A stretch of DNA of 62,516 bases, taken from contig JBAZLS010000004.1 in the NCBI GenBank assembly GCA_041650175.1, positions 1-62,516 of the forward strand, written 5' to 3'. Numbering within the stretch: the first letter of the stretch is position 1; the number at the start of each line of letters is the position of its first letter. Both the position numbers and the translations under genes were made by a program. This document shows, piece by piece, positions 15,938 to 23,760 of the stretch. Below the pieces are notes generated by a model, which did not search any database, was not told the origin of the DNA, and was given only the letters and a program-made list of their open reading frames with translations. The DNA is from Minisyncoccus sp041650175 (lineage in GTDB: Bacteria; Patescibacteriota; Minisyncoccia; Minisyncoccales; Minisyncoccaceae).

Positions 15938-16681
15938 ATGCCAAAGGAAAAAAAATCTTCCGAAAAAACTGAAAAAAAAGAAAAAAAGGTAACAGCAACT
16001 AAAACTAAAGCAGTTAAAGAAACTAAAGCAGTCAAAGAAGTTAAAAAACCTAAAAAAGTTGTTGCAAAGAAAGAAAAAGCGACAACTGTTAAGGAGCCTA
16101 AAAAAAAGATTGCTAAAAAGAAAGAAGAAGTTGTTGAGGCTACTGGCGTTGTTGCTAGTGAAATTGCTGCAATTAGTAATGACACAAAGAAGGAGAGCGC
16201 AAAAGCAATGAACGAAATGTTTGGTCTTGTTTCGTATGATTTTGATGATGAATCTGACTTACCAGCTGACGTAAAATATGACGAATCAAGCAATGCATAT
16301 TTTGTCGGAACCGGCAGGAGAAAAACATCTGTTGCTCGTGTCCGTCTTTACACAAAAGGAGATAAAACTATTTCGGTTAATGACAAAAAATTTGAAGATT
16401 ATTTTAGCAGTGATAATTTGCAAAGGATAGTAGTATCATCGTTAGACAGGATGAAATCTATAGGAAAATTCAAGATTACAGTAATAGTTAAAGGTGGAGG
16501 AATCCGCTCTCAGGCTGAAGCTGTAAGGCATGGAATTGCTAGAGCTTTAACAATATTTAATCCAGAATATAGAAAAAGACTTAGACATGCCGGTTATTTG
16601 ACTAGAGATCAGAGAATGAAAGAAAGAAAGAAGTTTGGTTTAAAGAGAGCGAGACGCGCCCCTCAATGGTCAAAGAGATAA
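15938..16681 (+). CDS. rpsI: Ribosomal protein S9 (uS9) with long N-terminal extension
   Basis: The S9 core is the last 130 residues (FVGTGRRKTSVARVRLY to the KRARRAPQWSKR end that reaches the P-site tRNA). It is preceded by about 117 extra residues, first very Lys/Ala-rich (repeats of KETKAVKE type), then acidic. The ATG at 15938, one base after the rplM stop, is preferred over a TTG at 15929. The extension may be disordered and bind RNA. Confidence 0.95.
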   Translation: MPKEKKSSEKTEKKEKKVTATKTKAVKETKAVKEVKKPKKVVAKKEKATTVKEPKKKIAKKKEEVVEATGVVASEIAAISNDTKKESAKAMNEMFGLVSYDFDDESDLPADVKYDESSNAYFVGTGRRKTSVARVRLYTKGDKTISVNDKKFEDYFSSDNLQRIVVSSLDRMKSIGKFKITVIVKGGGIRSQAEAVRHGIARALTIFNPEYRKRLRHAGYLTRDQRMKERKKFGLKRARRAPQWSKR

Positions 16682-16734
16682 GCCACCCTATCCTCAATTG
16701 GAAAGTCTGACTTAAAAAAATCGTTATTACTTTT

Positions 16735-16767
16735 AAAACACACTTATATATTAAGTGTGTTTTTTGT
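16735..16767 (+). terminator. Terminator of the ribosomal operon
   Basis: AAACACACTTA/TAAGTGTGTTT stem with TTTTTT following. It marks the end of the host ribosomal operon and gives a left limit for the prophage. Confidence 0.9.
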
Positions 16768-16818
16768 TATTTATTAATTTTCTACGGTCGAAATAATCAA
16801 TCGTTAAAAATTAAAAAA

Positions 16819-16983
16819 ATGAGAAAAAGAAAAAGTAATATTACTTTAGGTATTCTCGTATTAGTATTTGCTGTTATTGGAACAGTTAATACAATCGGAT
16901 ATCTATTGAATGTATCAAGTGTTTGTACGGGAGAATTTGAGGGAGATCCAAATGCAAAATGTTATCCACTAATTAAAAAATAA
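16819..16983 (+). CDS. Small single-pass membrane protein
   Basis: A 54-residue protein: basic N terminus (MRKRK), one transmembrane helix at about 8-30, and a short outer tail with two Cys (C36, C48) that could form a disulfide. Not recognised. It lies between the ribosomal operon terminator and the prophage early operon, so its ownership is uncertain. Confidence 0.5.
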   Translation: MRKRKSNITLGILVLVFAVIGTVNTIGYLLNVSSVCTGEFEGDPNAKCYPLIKK

Positions 16984-16998
16984 TAATCCTGCCTTTGT

Positions 16999-17074
16999 AT
17001 TGGGTGCAAATGCAGGTAGTTATCATATAGGCTCAGATGCGTTGGTGCACCCAATGGCAACCTGAGGATAACTA
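16999..17074 (+). ncRNA. Predicted H-type pseudoknot in the early-operon leader
   Basis: Stem 1 is ATTGGGTGCA (16999-17008) with TGCACCCAAT (17046-17055). Stem 2 is TAGTTATC plus CTCAG (17017-17036) with CTGAG plus GATAACTA (17062-17074). The order S1-left, S2-left, S1-right, S2-right is that of a pseudoknot. It lies 38 bases before the ATG of the ATPase gene and may control its translation or stabilise the transcript. Confidence 0.5.
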
Positions 17075-17111
17075 TCTACATTTTGTTTTAACTCAAGGCA
17101 GTTTAAAAAAT

Positions 17112-18209
17112 ATGACAATGCAATTAAGAAAGGCCTCAAGAAAACAGGCCAAAATAAAAATAGGAGTATTCGGACCAAGCGGATCTGGCAAAACAATGTC
17201 AGCTCTTAAAATGGCAAGAGGACTAACTAAAGATTGGAATAAAATTGCAATCATCGATACAGAGAATAAGTCAGCCGATTTATACAGTGATTTGGGTGAT
17301 TACAATGTAATTACATTAGAGGCTCCATTTACTCCAGAAAAATATATTGAAGCAATTGAGGCTTGCGAAAAAGCTGGAATAGAAGTTATTATCATTGACT
17401 CAATTACTCACGAATGGGCAGGATCTGGCGGAATACTTGAATTAGCTGATGCTTTAGGGGCAGGGGCAAAAAATAGCTTTTCTGTTTGGGGGAAATTAAC
17501 ACCAAGGCATAACAAATTTATCGATGCAATACTTCAGAGTTCTGCTAATGTTATTTGTTGTGGAAGATCAAAGCAAGATTATGTTTTGAATCAAGTTGAA
17601 AAGAATGGAAAGACAATTAATGTTCCTGAAAAAGTAGGATTAAAATCAATCACTCGTGAGGGGTTTGATTATGAGATGACAGTTAGTTTCGATATAGCGA
17701 TTAGTCACTATGCAAGCACTACAAAAGACAGAACAAAGCTTTTTGATGGAAAGCCAGAATTTATTATAAGCGAAAAAACTGGTGAGTTAATTAAAAAATG
17801 GAATGCTGAAGGGGTGATTGACCACAGTGCAACGAAAAAACTCATTATCGAAGAGATGATGAGAATTAAGCATATTCCTAAAAAAAGCCTTCTTGAATAT
17901 CCTTTTGCTGATGTAATTAAAGGAATGGTTGGAATAGATCTTAAGGAGGAAAACTTTGACAAAATTTATTTGATTTTAAAGGAGCAAAAAGAAGAAGGGG
18001 GTGATGAAATTAGTGCTGAAGAGTTAGCAAAAATTGGCGAAGAAGAAAACTTTTTTGACAGTGACGTCGAAAAAGAAGAAGGAGATGAAAGTGATGATGA
18101 TGAATTGGATGAGGAAATTGAAAAAGAAATGAAAAAAGTAAATCCAATCAAAAAGGTCGTTTCGTCCAAGCCTACAAAAAAGACTAAAGCAAAACAACCA
18201 GCATGTTAG
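17112..18209 (+). CDS. Phage RecA-like ATPase (Sak4/AAA_24 type)
   Basis: A 365-residue protein from the ATG at 17112; an upstream in-frame start would run through the pseudoknot. Walker A is GPSGSGKT at residues 21-28 and Walker B-like EVIIIDSI lies near 95-102. The ATPase core of about 250 residues resembles the Sak4 single-strand annealing/recombination ATPases of phages, and the C terminus is acidic then basic. It overlaps the exonuclease gene by 7 bases and is followed by an SSB, the usual partners of Sak4 proteins in phage recombination. Confidence 0.7.
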   Translation: MTMQLRKASRKQAKIKIGVFGPSGSGKTMSALKMARGLTKDWNKIAIIDTENKSADLYSDLGDYNVITLEAPFTPEKYIEAIEACEKAGIEVIIIDSITHEWAGSGGILELADALGAGAKNSFSVWGKLTPRHNKFIDAILQSSANVICCGRSKQDYVLNQVEKNGKTINVPEKVGLKSITREGFDYEMTVSFDIAISHYASTTKDRTKLFDGKPEFIISEKTGELIKKWNAEGVIDHSATKKLIIEEMMRIKHIPKKSLLEYPFADVIKGMVGIDLKEENFDKIYLILKEQKEEGGDEISAEELAKIGEEENFFDSDVEKEEGDESDDDELDEEIEKEMKKVNPIKKVVSSKPTKKTKAKQPAC

Positions 18210-19129
18210 AATTACCATTTACTCTTTATGACGGCAAGGTAGTCGGAGTGTTCAAGGAAAATAAAGAAACCGGTTATCATGCCTATTTTCTCACTGATCA
18301 AGAGAGAGGAATCATCAATAAGAGAGCCAAAGGAACAACCACGATAATCGGCATAAAAGACAAATCGCCTCAACTAGTTAGTTGGGCGACTGGTTTAGCT
18401 GAAGATTATTTGATGGATATTCTTTTGAAGGGCGAACAAATAGCAGCCGATGATATCTTAACAGCTTGTAATTTACATTCAGTCAAAAAACAAGAAGCAG
18501 CTGATATTGGAACAGAGATTCACGAATGGGCAGAGCAATACATTAAATGGTCCTTAGGAATTAAAGGTTTTAATAAGCCAAGTATACCAAAAAAGAAAGA
18601 AGTTAAGCTTGGTGTTAGGAGCTTTCTTAAGTGGGTGAACGATCATAATGTTAAGTTTATAAGCTCTGAAAGGGTAGTTTATTCAAGGAAGTATGGATTT
18701 ATCGGAACTATGGATATTGAAGCTATTATAGACGGCAAATTAGCACTCACAGACCTTAAATCATCGAGCGGTTTATACAATACCGTCAGAATGCAAACTT
18801 CAGCCTATGCAAAGGCAGATATGGAAAACGACCCGAGTAAAAAATATGAAACTAGATGGGCTATAAGACTTACCAAAGAAACAGAGTCAGAATATTACGA
18901 AAGGATGAATAAAAAGAAAATGAAAAGTAAGGATCCTGAAACCTACGAAATACCAGAATATGTAATATTCGAGGCTAAAGAATTCCCAGACAAAATGGAA
19001 GAAGATTATCAAGCATTTTTAAATGCTAAGGGTCTCTATGACTGGGATGACGAGACTGATTTTTATAAGATTGCCCAAAAAGAAAAAGCAGAACTTAAAA
19101 AGCAGGCTAAAGAAAATGCATTAGTATGA
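18203..19129 (+). CDS. PD-(D/E)XK phage exonuclease
   Basis: A 308-residue protein. The nuclease motifs are GTEIHEWAEQY (His/Glu helix, about residue 97), GFIGTMDIEAII (catalytic Asp), LALTDLKSSS (the D-x-K pair) and RMQTSAYAKA (motif IV Gln). This is the Cas4/RecB-like fold used by lambda Exo-like phage nucleases. The C-terminal part is Lys-rich. It lies between the ATPase and an SSB gene, forming a recombination cassette. The stop overlaps the next ATG. Confidence 0.7.
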   Translation: MLELPFTLYDGKVVGVFKENKETGYHAYFLTDQERGIINKRAKGTTTIIGIKDKSPQLVSWATGLAEDYLMDILLKGEQIAADDILTACNLHSVKKQEAADIGTEIHEWAEQYIKWSLGIKGFNKPSIPKKKEVKLGVRSFLKWVNDHNVKFISSERVVYSRKYGFIGTMDIEAIIDGKLALTDLKSSSGLYNTVRMQTSAYAKADMENDPSKKYETRWAIRLTKETESEYYERMNKKKMKSKDPETYEIPEYVIFEAKEFPDKMEEDYQAFLNAKGLYDWDDETDFYKIAQKEKAELKKQAKENALV

Positions 19130-19467
19130 ATCTTAACAAATTTATTATCATTGGGAGGATTGGCAAGAAGCCAACCCTCTCAAAAACAAAAGGAGGAGAT
19201 AGTTATTGTGTTTTAATGGTTATTACAAATACTAATTTTATAGATAGTAATAAAATTAGTCGATCTAATTCAGATGCTCACTATATTAATTTCTTTTCCA
19301 AAAATGCAATAAATTTATGTAAGTTTTCAGAAGTTGGCCAGTCCATTCTTGTAATAGGTAAGATTAAACGCAGAAAAAATGAAATAAGAAGGGAAGAAAC
19401 TGTTCTTTATGGAGAAAAGTACCAACCAAGTGAAAAAGAAGGAAGAGTATCTATATTAAATAGTTAA
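19126..19467 (+). CDS. SSB-like OB-fold protein 1 (divergent)
   Basis: A 113-residue protein with the SSB N-terminal pattern NKFIIIGRIGKKPTLSKTKG, a central HYINFFSKNAINLC and the strand VGQSILVIGKIKRR. It lacks the usual acidic C-terminal tip. It probably works with the recombinase and exonuclease just upstream. One of three OB-fold genes in this operon. Confidence 0.65.
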   Translation: MNLNKFIIIGRIGKKPTLSKTKGGDSYCVLMVITNTNFIDSNKISRSNSDAHYINFFSKNAINLCKFSEVGQSILVIGKIKRRKNEIRREETVLYGEKYQPSEKEGRVSILNS

Positions 19468-19491
19468 AGCATTCGGGCTTAAAGCAGTAAA

Positions 19492-20370
19492 ATGAAAAAC
19501 ATTTTAAAAGCATTACATCAAAAACCAGTTGCGTACTATCCAGCCTATGCTCAAATCACTGGAAGCATAAAGTCTGGCATTTTGCTATCGCAAATTATGT
19601 TTTGGTGGAGTGCTATGGGTGATCAAGAATTTTGGAAAAAAGACGAAGAATTTGCCAAAGAGCTATCAATGAAAATAAAAGAATTTAGAAGTGCCAAAAA
19701 AATTATCATTGATTTAGAGTTAGTTGAGGTGAAGTTAAGAGGCAGTCCACCCCTCACTTTTTATAAAGTTTTGGACGAAGAAATTGTTAAAAAATTAGAA
19801 GAAGTTGGTGCGGTCAATTTGCCTATAATAGGCAAATCAATTTGCCCAAAACAGGCAAATCAATTTGACCAAAGTAGGCAAATCAATTTGCCCAAAACAG
19901 GCAAATCAAAATGCCTAAAAGAGGCAAATTCTATACATATAGCAGAGAATACTAACAGAGATATATATCTTTCCATCTTTAATTTTTGGAACGAACAAAA
20001 AATAATTGTTCATCAAAAATTTACTAGCAAGATGGAAACAAAAATTAAATCTGTCTTAAAAGAGTATTCTCTGGATGATGTTAAGAGGGCGATAAAAAAA
20101 TACGAACAAGCCTTACATGATGAAAAATACTATTGGAATTACTCCTGGACGTTAGAAGATTTTTTACAGAGAGGATTAACCAGATTTTTAGACACTCCGA
20201 TAGAAAATTTTCTCATAGCTAAAAATTCGTTCGAAAAGCCAAAAGAAAAAAAGCCTTTTTATAATGGATATCCAATGGTTAAAAAAAATGGAAAATGGTT
20301 CGTAATTGAAAGGGGGGAATGGTTAGAGTTTGCTGATAAAGAGAATAAAATTGAGTGGCAAATGGTATGA
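19492..20370 (+). CDS. Phage replication initiator (O/DnaD-like) carrying iterons
   Basis: A 292-residue protein. Residues 1-90 look like a winged-helix DNA-binding domain (KSGILLSQIMFWW, FAKELSMKIKEFRSAKK, IDLELVEVK). Residues about 165-245 are a helical DnaD-like C-terminal module (FNFWNEQKI..YSWTLEDFLQRG). The linker between them is encoded by five 23-bp palindromic repeats (19815-19929). A lambda O-like initiator with its origin inside its own gene is the natural reading. There is no helicase or loader gene nearby. Confidence 0.6.
   Translation: MKNILKALHQKPVAYYPAYAQITGSIKSGILLSQIMFWWSAMGDQEFWKKDEEFAKELSMKIKEFRSAKKIIIDLELVEVKLRGSPPLTFYKVLDEEIVKKLEEVGAVNLPIIGKSICPKQANQFDQSRQINLPKTGKSKCLKEANSIHIAENTNRDIYLSIFNFWNEQKIIVHQKFTSKMETKIKSVLKEYSLDDVKRAIKKYEQALHDEKYYWNYSWTLEDFLQRGLTRFLDTPIENFLIAKNSFEKPKEKKPFYNGYPMVKKNGKWFVIERGEWLEFADKENKIEWQMV
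19815..19929. repeat. Five 23-bp palindromic iterons, putative replication origin
   Basis: GGCAAAT occurs at 19831, 19854, 19877, 19900 and 19923, exactly 23 bp apart, and CAATTTG-type left halves at 19815, 19838, 19861, 19884 and 19907 are also 23 bp apart. Each unit is ATTTGCC-n7-GGCAAAT or a close variant (the fourth keeps GCCC, the fifth is AATGCC). Since 23 is not a multiple of 3, the repeats are conserved as DNA, not as protein repeats. Confidence 0.85.
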
Positions 20371-20804
20371 AAATTATTCCAAAGTTTATTTGCAAGCTCA
20401 TTGGAGGAAAACTTGAATTTACTAATCGTCAAAAACTGATTAATTATCTTAAAAGTCTTCCTGAGAACATAGAACTGGAATTAGTTATTAAGAAAAAAAC
20501 GAGCCAGAGGAGTTTAGAGCAGAATGCATGGTATTGGGGGATCGCACTAAAAACGATACTTAAAGAGGTGGGATATTCCCCAAAAGAAATGCACGAAATT
20601 TTAAAGGCTGAATTTCTAACATCATTTTGGGAGTTTCAAGGCAAAGCTTACACCATCGTTAGATCAACAACAGATTTGAATACTACCGAATTTAGTGAAT
20701 ATATGGGCAATGTTCAAAGGTTTGCATCGATGGAAATGGGAGTTTATATCCCAAGTCCAAACGAGGTGGATTATTCACAATTAATTTACAACAAACATGA
20801 TTAA
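20367..20804 (+). CDS. NinB/YqaN-like phage recombination protein
   Basis: A 145-residue protein from the ATG at 20367, which overlaps the preceding stop as ATGA (a GTG 12 bases upstream is the alternative). The pattern KKTSQRSLEQNAWYWGIALK, then RSTTDLNTTEFSEYMGNVQR and MGVYIPSPNE, is that of NinB/YqaN-like DNA-binding recombination mediators. It lies between the initiator and an SSB gene. It ends 8 bases inside the next gene. Confidence 0.65.
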   Translation: MKIIPKFICKLIGGKLEFTNRQKLINYLKSLPENIELELVIKKKTSQRSLEQNAWYWGIALKTILKEVGYSPKEMHEILKAEFLTSFWEFQGKAYTIVRSTTDLNTTEFSEYMGNVQRFASMEMGVYIPSPNEVDYSQLIYNKHD

Positions 20805-21261
20805 TAAAGTAATTTTATTGGGTCGTTTGACTAATGATCCAGAATTAAGGCAGACACCGTCGGGAGCAAAAGTTTGCACTTTTAGCATGGCAACCAATCG
20901 AGTTTATAAAGATGCGAATGGTCAAAAAAAAGAAGAAACAACTTTTCATAAGGTAGTCGCTTGGAATAAAGCAGCAGAGATAATTAACGAGTATGTTTTA
21001 AAAGGGCATCTCTTGTATGTTGAGGGGAGAATTGAGAATCGAAGTTATGAAAAGGATGGCGAAAAAAGATATACAAGCGAAGTAATTGCAGGCGAAATTA
21101 AGCTAATGCCCAATAATCGCAAAGAAGAGGTTCCAACAAAAACAACGAGAGCAGTTTCGCAGAAAGTAGAGAAAAAAAGTAAAGAAGAGGATTTTTTCGA
21201 TGAAGATGTTCCAGTTATTGAAGATGGTGACGAAATCGATATTAAAGATATTCCATTTTAG
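20797..21261 (+). CDS. ssb: Single-stranded DNA-binding protein (canonical)
   Basis: A 154-residue SSB. It has the full OB fold (INKVILLGRLTNDPELRQTP, FSMATNRVY, TTFHKVVAWNKAAEII, GHLLYVEGRIENRSYE), a charged linker and the acidic tip DIKDIPF that recruits replication partners. This is the classical SSB of the set. Two other OB-fold genes flank it. Confidence 0.93.
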   Translation: MINKVILLGRLTNDPELRQTPSGAKVCTFSMATNRVYKDANGQKKEETTFHKVVAWNKAAEIINEYVLKGHLLYVEGRIENRSYEKDGEKRYTSEVIAGEIKLMPNNRKEEVPTKTTRAVSQKVEKKSKEEDFFDEDVPVIEDGDEIDIKDIPF

Positions 21262-21264
21262 AAT

Positions 21265-21651
21265 ATGGGAGGTCTACAAAATAGATTTCCTCCAAAAATA
21301 GAGCAATTTTGGAATGGTTGGTATGAATGCCTTAATCCAGATTGCGAAGGAGTTAAGGAGGAAGGACAGGGATATAATCACGCAGATTGTATTCACCATA
21401 TCATTAGTACAGTTGCTCATCGTTACGTTCCCGGGAAGCACAATGAAAGTGTCTTTAATTCTGCAAAGCTAAATAATGCAGATTGTCATATAGGAAAGCC
21501 AATGCAGAACGAAAGAATGCAAAAACATTTACTTAACAGGGTGTTTGAAATCGTAATGAGGCGAGTTAATCGTAGAGAATATGAGCTCGATGAGAACGAT
21601 TACGATTTCTTAAGGGTTTATAAGAAGTTTTATAATTTTTTAAATACATGA
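21265..21651 (+). CDS. HNH-type endonuclease-like protein
   Basis: A 128-residue protein. CLNPDC (residues 18-23) begins a zinc site, and HADCIHHIIS followed by HNESVFNSAKLNNADCH fits the H-x-N-x-H pattern of the HNH/beta-beta-alpha-metal fold. The C terminus is helical. Phage HNH proteins help packaging or recombination, but this one is far from the terminase. Stop and next start overlap (ATGA). Confidence 0.6.
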   Translation: MGGLQNRFPPKIEQFWNGWYECLNPDCEGVKEEGQGYNHADCIHHIISTVAHRYVPGKHNESVFNSAKLNNADCHIGKPMQNERMQKHLLNRVFEIVMRRVNRREYELDENDYDFLRVYKKFYNFLNT

Positions 21652-21872
21652 ATGGAAAAACAATACAAAAAAGATATTGCAGTTATTGCGGAAAAGAAAT
21701 TACTCCTGTTTTAGTGGGAGCAGAAAATTATTCAGAAATACATGAATTTTGTATTACTATTCCCTATAAAAAATATAATTATAAAACAGGAAAACGAAAT
21801 TACCTAAAAAGATTTAAATGCCCAAACAGTACATTTTTTAATAATAGGCACGATGACTATGCAGAAAAATAG
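21648..21872 (+). CDS. Small zinc-ribbon protein
   Basis: A 74-residue protein with CSYCGK near residues 11-16 and later Cys at about 35 and 59, so a zinc finger is likely. Rich in Tyr and Lys. Not recognised. It is coupled to the HNH gene by an ATGA overlap. Confidence 0.55.
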   Translation: MNGKTIQKRYCSYCGKEITPVLVGAENYSEIHEFCITIPYKKYNYKTGKRNYLKRFKCPNSTFFNNRHDDYAEK

Positions 21873-21889
21873 GAGATTAATCTCTCCTT

Positions 21890-22110
21890 ATAGGCTTATC
21901 ATGAGGCCAGAATACCAGAGTGACACACAAGCACCGGAGTATTAGAGCAGGTAAGTCTATAAAGGCAGAGCATCTGTCTAATTGGGAGGTGGCTGAAAGT
22001 AAGGCATCGTTTGACAAGCAATCCAAGAGTCCGCAAGTTAAGTCGGTGCAAGGTGACTACACACGTAACGGCGTGGCAAATCCTTGCCCTCCCAATTGTT
22101 TGAGCAAGGC
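21890..22110 (+). ncRNA. Candidate structured RNA (or atypical 67-codon gene)
   Basis: The long-range stem AATTGGGAGG (21979-21988) with CCTCCCAATT (22088-22097) encloses the stem GCAAGG/CCTTGC (right arm 22082-22087) and shorter ones. The stretch is richer in G+C than its neighbours. An ATG at 21920 opens 67 codons to 22123, but the third positions lack the A/T bias of the surrounding genes and there is no clear ribosome binding site. I favour a structured RNA embedded in the early operon; a short acquired gene remains possible. Confidence 0.4.
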
Positions 22111-22130
22111 GATAATTAAGTAAAAACAAC

Positions 22131-22406
22131 ATGCAACAAAATAAAGTATTTTTAGCTGGTGATGTAATCACATCGGAATTAAAAGGCAATCAACTCAATA
22201 TGAGAATTGTGACAAAAATAGAAGACTGGAAAGAATATACAGAGCTGATATTTTTTGGAGCAAAAGCAATAGAAGCTCGGGAGATTAAAGCAGGGCAGAA
22301 TATTTATGTTGAGGGTAAGAAAATGACAAAGGAAAAATTGATGGTTGGAGGAGGGAAAACTTTTAAAACAATAGTGTCGGTTAGTGAGTTTGAAGTTATT
22401 AAATAA
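22131..22406 (+). CDS. SSB-like OB-fold protein 3 (short)
   Basis: A 91-residue protein: NKVFLAGDVITSELKGNQLN, TELIFFGAKAIEAREIKAG and QNIYVEGKKMTKE follow the SSB strand order, and it ends right after the OB fold without an acidic tail. It could form mixed or separate oligomers with the other two. Confidence 0.6.
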   Translation: MQQNKVFLAGDVITSELKGNQLNMRIVTKIEDWKEYTELIFFGAKAIEAREIKAGQNIYVEGKKMTKEKLMVGGGKTFKTIVSVSEFEVIK

Positions 22407-22410
22407 AATT

Positions 22411-22614
22411 ATGAATCAAGAACTACAAGAAAAGTTAAACATTTTTTTATCAGAAAACAAGATAAGCATCGAAAAAGAAAATCTTGATCTAATCGTTGGA
22501 TATATTTGCAATGAAATAGAGGCAAAGGTTGAGAGTAGTACTTTTAGTATGGGAGCAATCGGTGGATTAATAAGAGCCGATATAATTAAAGGTTATCTAA
22601 AAGAATTCAAATGA
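22411..22614 (+). CDS. Small uncharacterised phage protein
   Basis: A 67-residue, mostly helical acidic protein (MNQELQEKLNIFLSENKISI). Not recognised. The ATG at 22411 is chosen because the longer frame overlaps the OB gene. Its stop overlaps the next small ORF. Confidence 0.5.
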   Translation: MNQELQEKLNIFLSENKISIEKENLDLIVGYICNEIEAKVESSTFSMGAIGGLIRADIIKGYLKEFK

Positions 22615-22706
22615 CACACAAACAAAAAATTAAAAGGGCCCGAAAAATGCTTAGTGGATGGGAAAAGACAAAAATAGGCAAAAGAATAACTGGAGGCATA
22701 AGCTAA
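22611..22706 (+). CDS. 31-residue basic ORF before the methyltransferase
   Basis: MTHKQKIKRARKMLSGWEKT followed by GKRITGGIS and a stop. It overlaps the preceding stop (ATGA). It may be a real basic mini-protein, or the eroded 5' part of the methyltransferase gene that follows 4 bases later. Confidence 0.35.
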   Translation: MTHKQKIKRARKMLSGWEKTKIGKRITGGIS

Positions 22707-22710
22707 AAGC

Positions 22711-23760
22711 TTGGGATATGCAGAAGTACCAGTTGTATATTTAGATATTCCCGATATTTCAAAAGAAAAAGAACTTAACTTGAGACTAAACAAAAATAAC
22801 GGAGACTGGGATTTTGATTTATTAAAAGAATTTGATAGCAGTTTCTTAATGGATATAGGATTCGAAAGCGAAGAAATAGACAAAATATTTGCAGTAGAAA
22901 TTGATGAGGATGATTTCGATGCACAAAAAGAATACGATAAAATAAAAGAACCGATAGCGAAATATGGCGATATTTATCAATTAGGTAATCATCGGCTAAT
23001 GTGTGGAAGTTCAGAGAAGCGAGAAGATTTTGAAAAATTAATGGATGGACAATTGGCAAATTTAATATTTACGGATCCACCATACAATGTTGACTATCAT
23101 TCTCCTGGAGGATTGAGCTATGACTCAAAAAAGTACGGAGGAAGTGGTCAGATATTCAACGACAATAAGAGCGACAAGGACTGTTTAGATTTTTATACGA
23201 ATGCCTTAAAAAATCTTTATGATTTTTCTGTAAACGATGTAGCGATTTATTGGTGGTTTGCGAATATGAATACTCTGATTAATCATCAAGCTTTCAAAAT
23301 TACTGGATGGAAGTTTTCACAAATTATAATTTGGCTTAAAAATTCAATGGTATTTAGTAGGGGGCAGGATTATCACAGATGTTACGAGCCTTGCATGTTT
23401 GGATGGAAGAAGGGACAGAAGCATTACAAGAATAAATTAATCACAAATTTAAAAGATGTTTATTCGTTAGATCAACAAGATTTTAGCGAGTTGGCAGATG
23501 TTTGGTATCAGAAGAGAGATAATGTGAATGAGTATGTTCATCCTACTCAAAAGCCAGTTAGGTTGGCCGAGAGGGCGATAAAAAAGAGTAGTAAGTTGGG
23601 AGATATTATTTTAGACGCATTCGGGGGTTCGGGTTCTACATTGATAGCTTGTGAGCAGATGGGGAGAAAAGCTTATTTAATGGAATTAGATCCGAAATTC
23701 GTGGATGTTATTGTTACGAGGTATGAAAAATTTACCAAAAACAAAGTGATTAAATTATGA
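22711..23760 (+). CDS. Adenine/cytosine-N4 DNA methyltransferase with truncated ParB-like N terminus
   Basis: A 349-residue protein with a TTG start. Residues about 1-45 (LGYAEVPVVYLDIP, NLRLNKNNGDWD) are the end of a ParB/sulfiredoxin-like domain; the first 50-60 residues normally present are missing. The catalytic DPPY is at about 122-125 and the SAM-binding FGGSGST at about 304-310, which gives the beta-class order. It probably methylates phage DNA against host restriction; no restriction enzyme is nearby. GGAGG lies 14 bases before the TTG. The stop overlaps the next ATG. Confidence 0.75.
   Translation: MGYAEVPVVYLDIPDISKEKELNLRLNKNNGDWDFDLLKEFDSSFLMDIGFESEEIDKIFAVEIDEDDFDAQKEYDKIKEPIAKYGDIYQLGNHRLMCGSSEKREDFEKLMDGQLANLIFTDPPYNVDYHSPGGLSYDSKKYGGSGQIFNDNKSDKDCLDFYTNALKNLYDFSVNDVAIYWWFANMNTLINHQAFKITGWKFSQIIIWLKNSMVFSRGQDYHRCYEPCMFGWKKGQKHYKNKLITNLKDVYSLDQQDFSELADVWYQKRDNVNEYVHPTQKPVRLAERAIKKSSKLGDIILDAFGGSGSTLIACEQMGRKAYLMELDPKFVDVIVTRYEKFTKNKVIKL

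Noticed and set aside
17037..17111. Longer N terminus for the phage ATPase (ATG at 17037)
   Set aside because: The extra 25 codons lie on the pseudoknot and do not look like the family N terminus; the ATG at 17112 is preferred.
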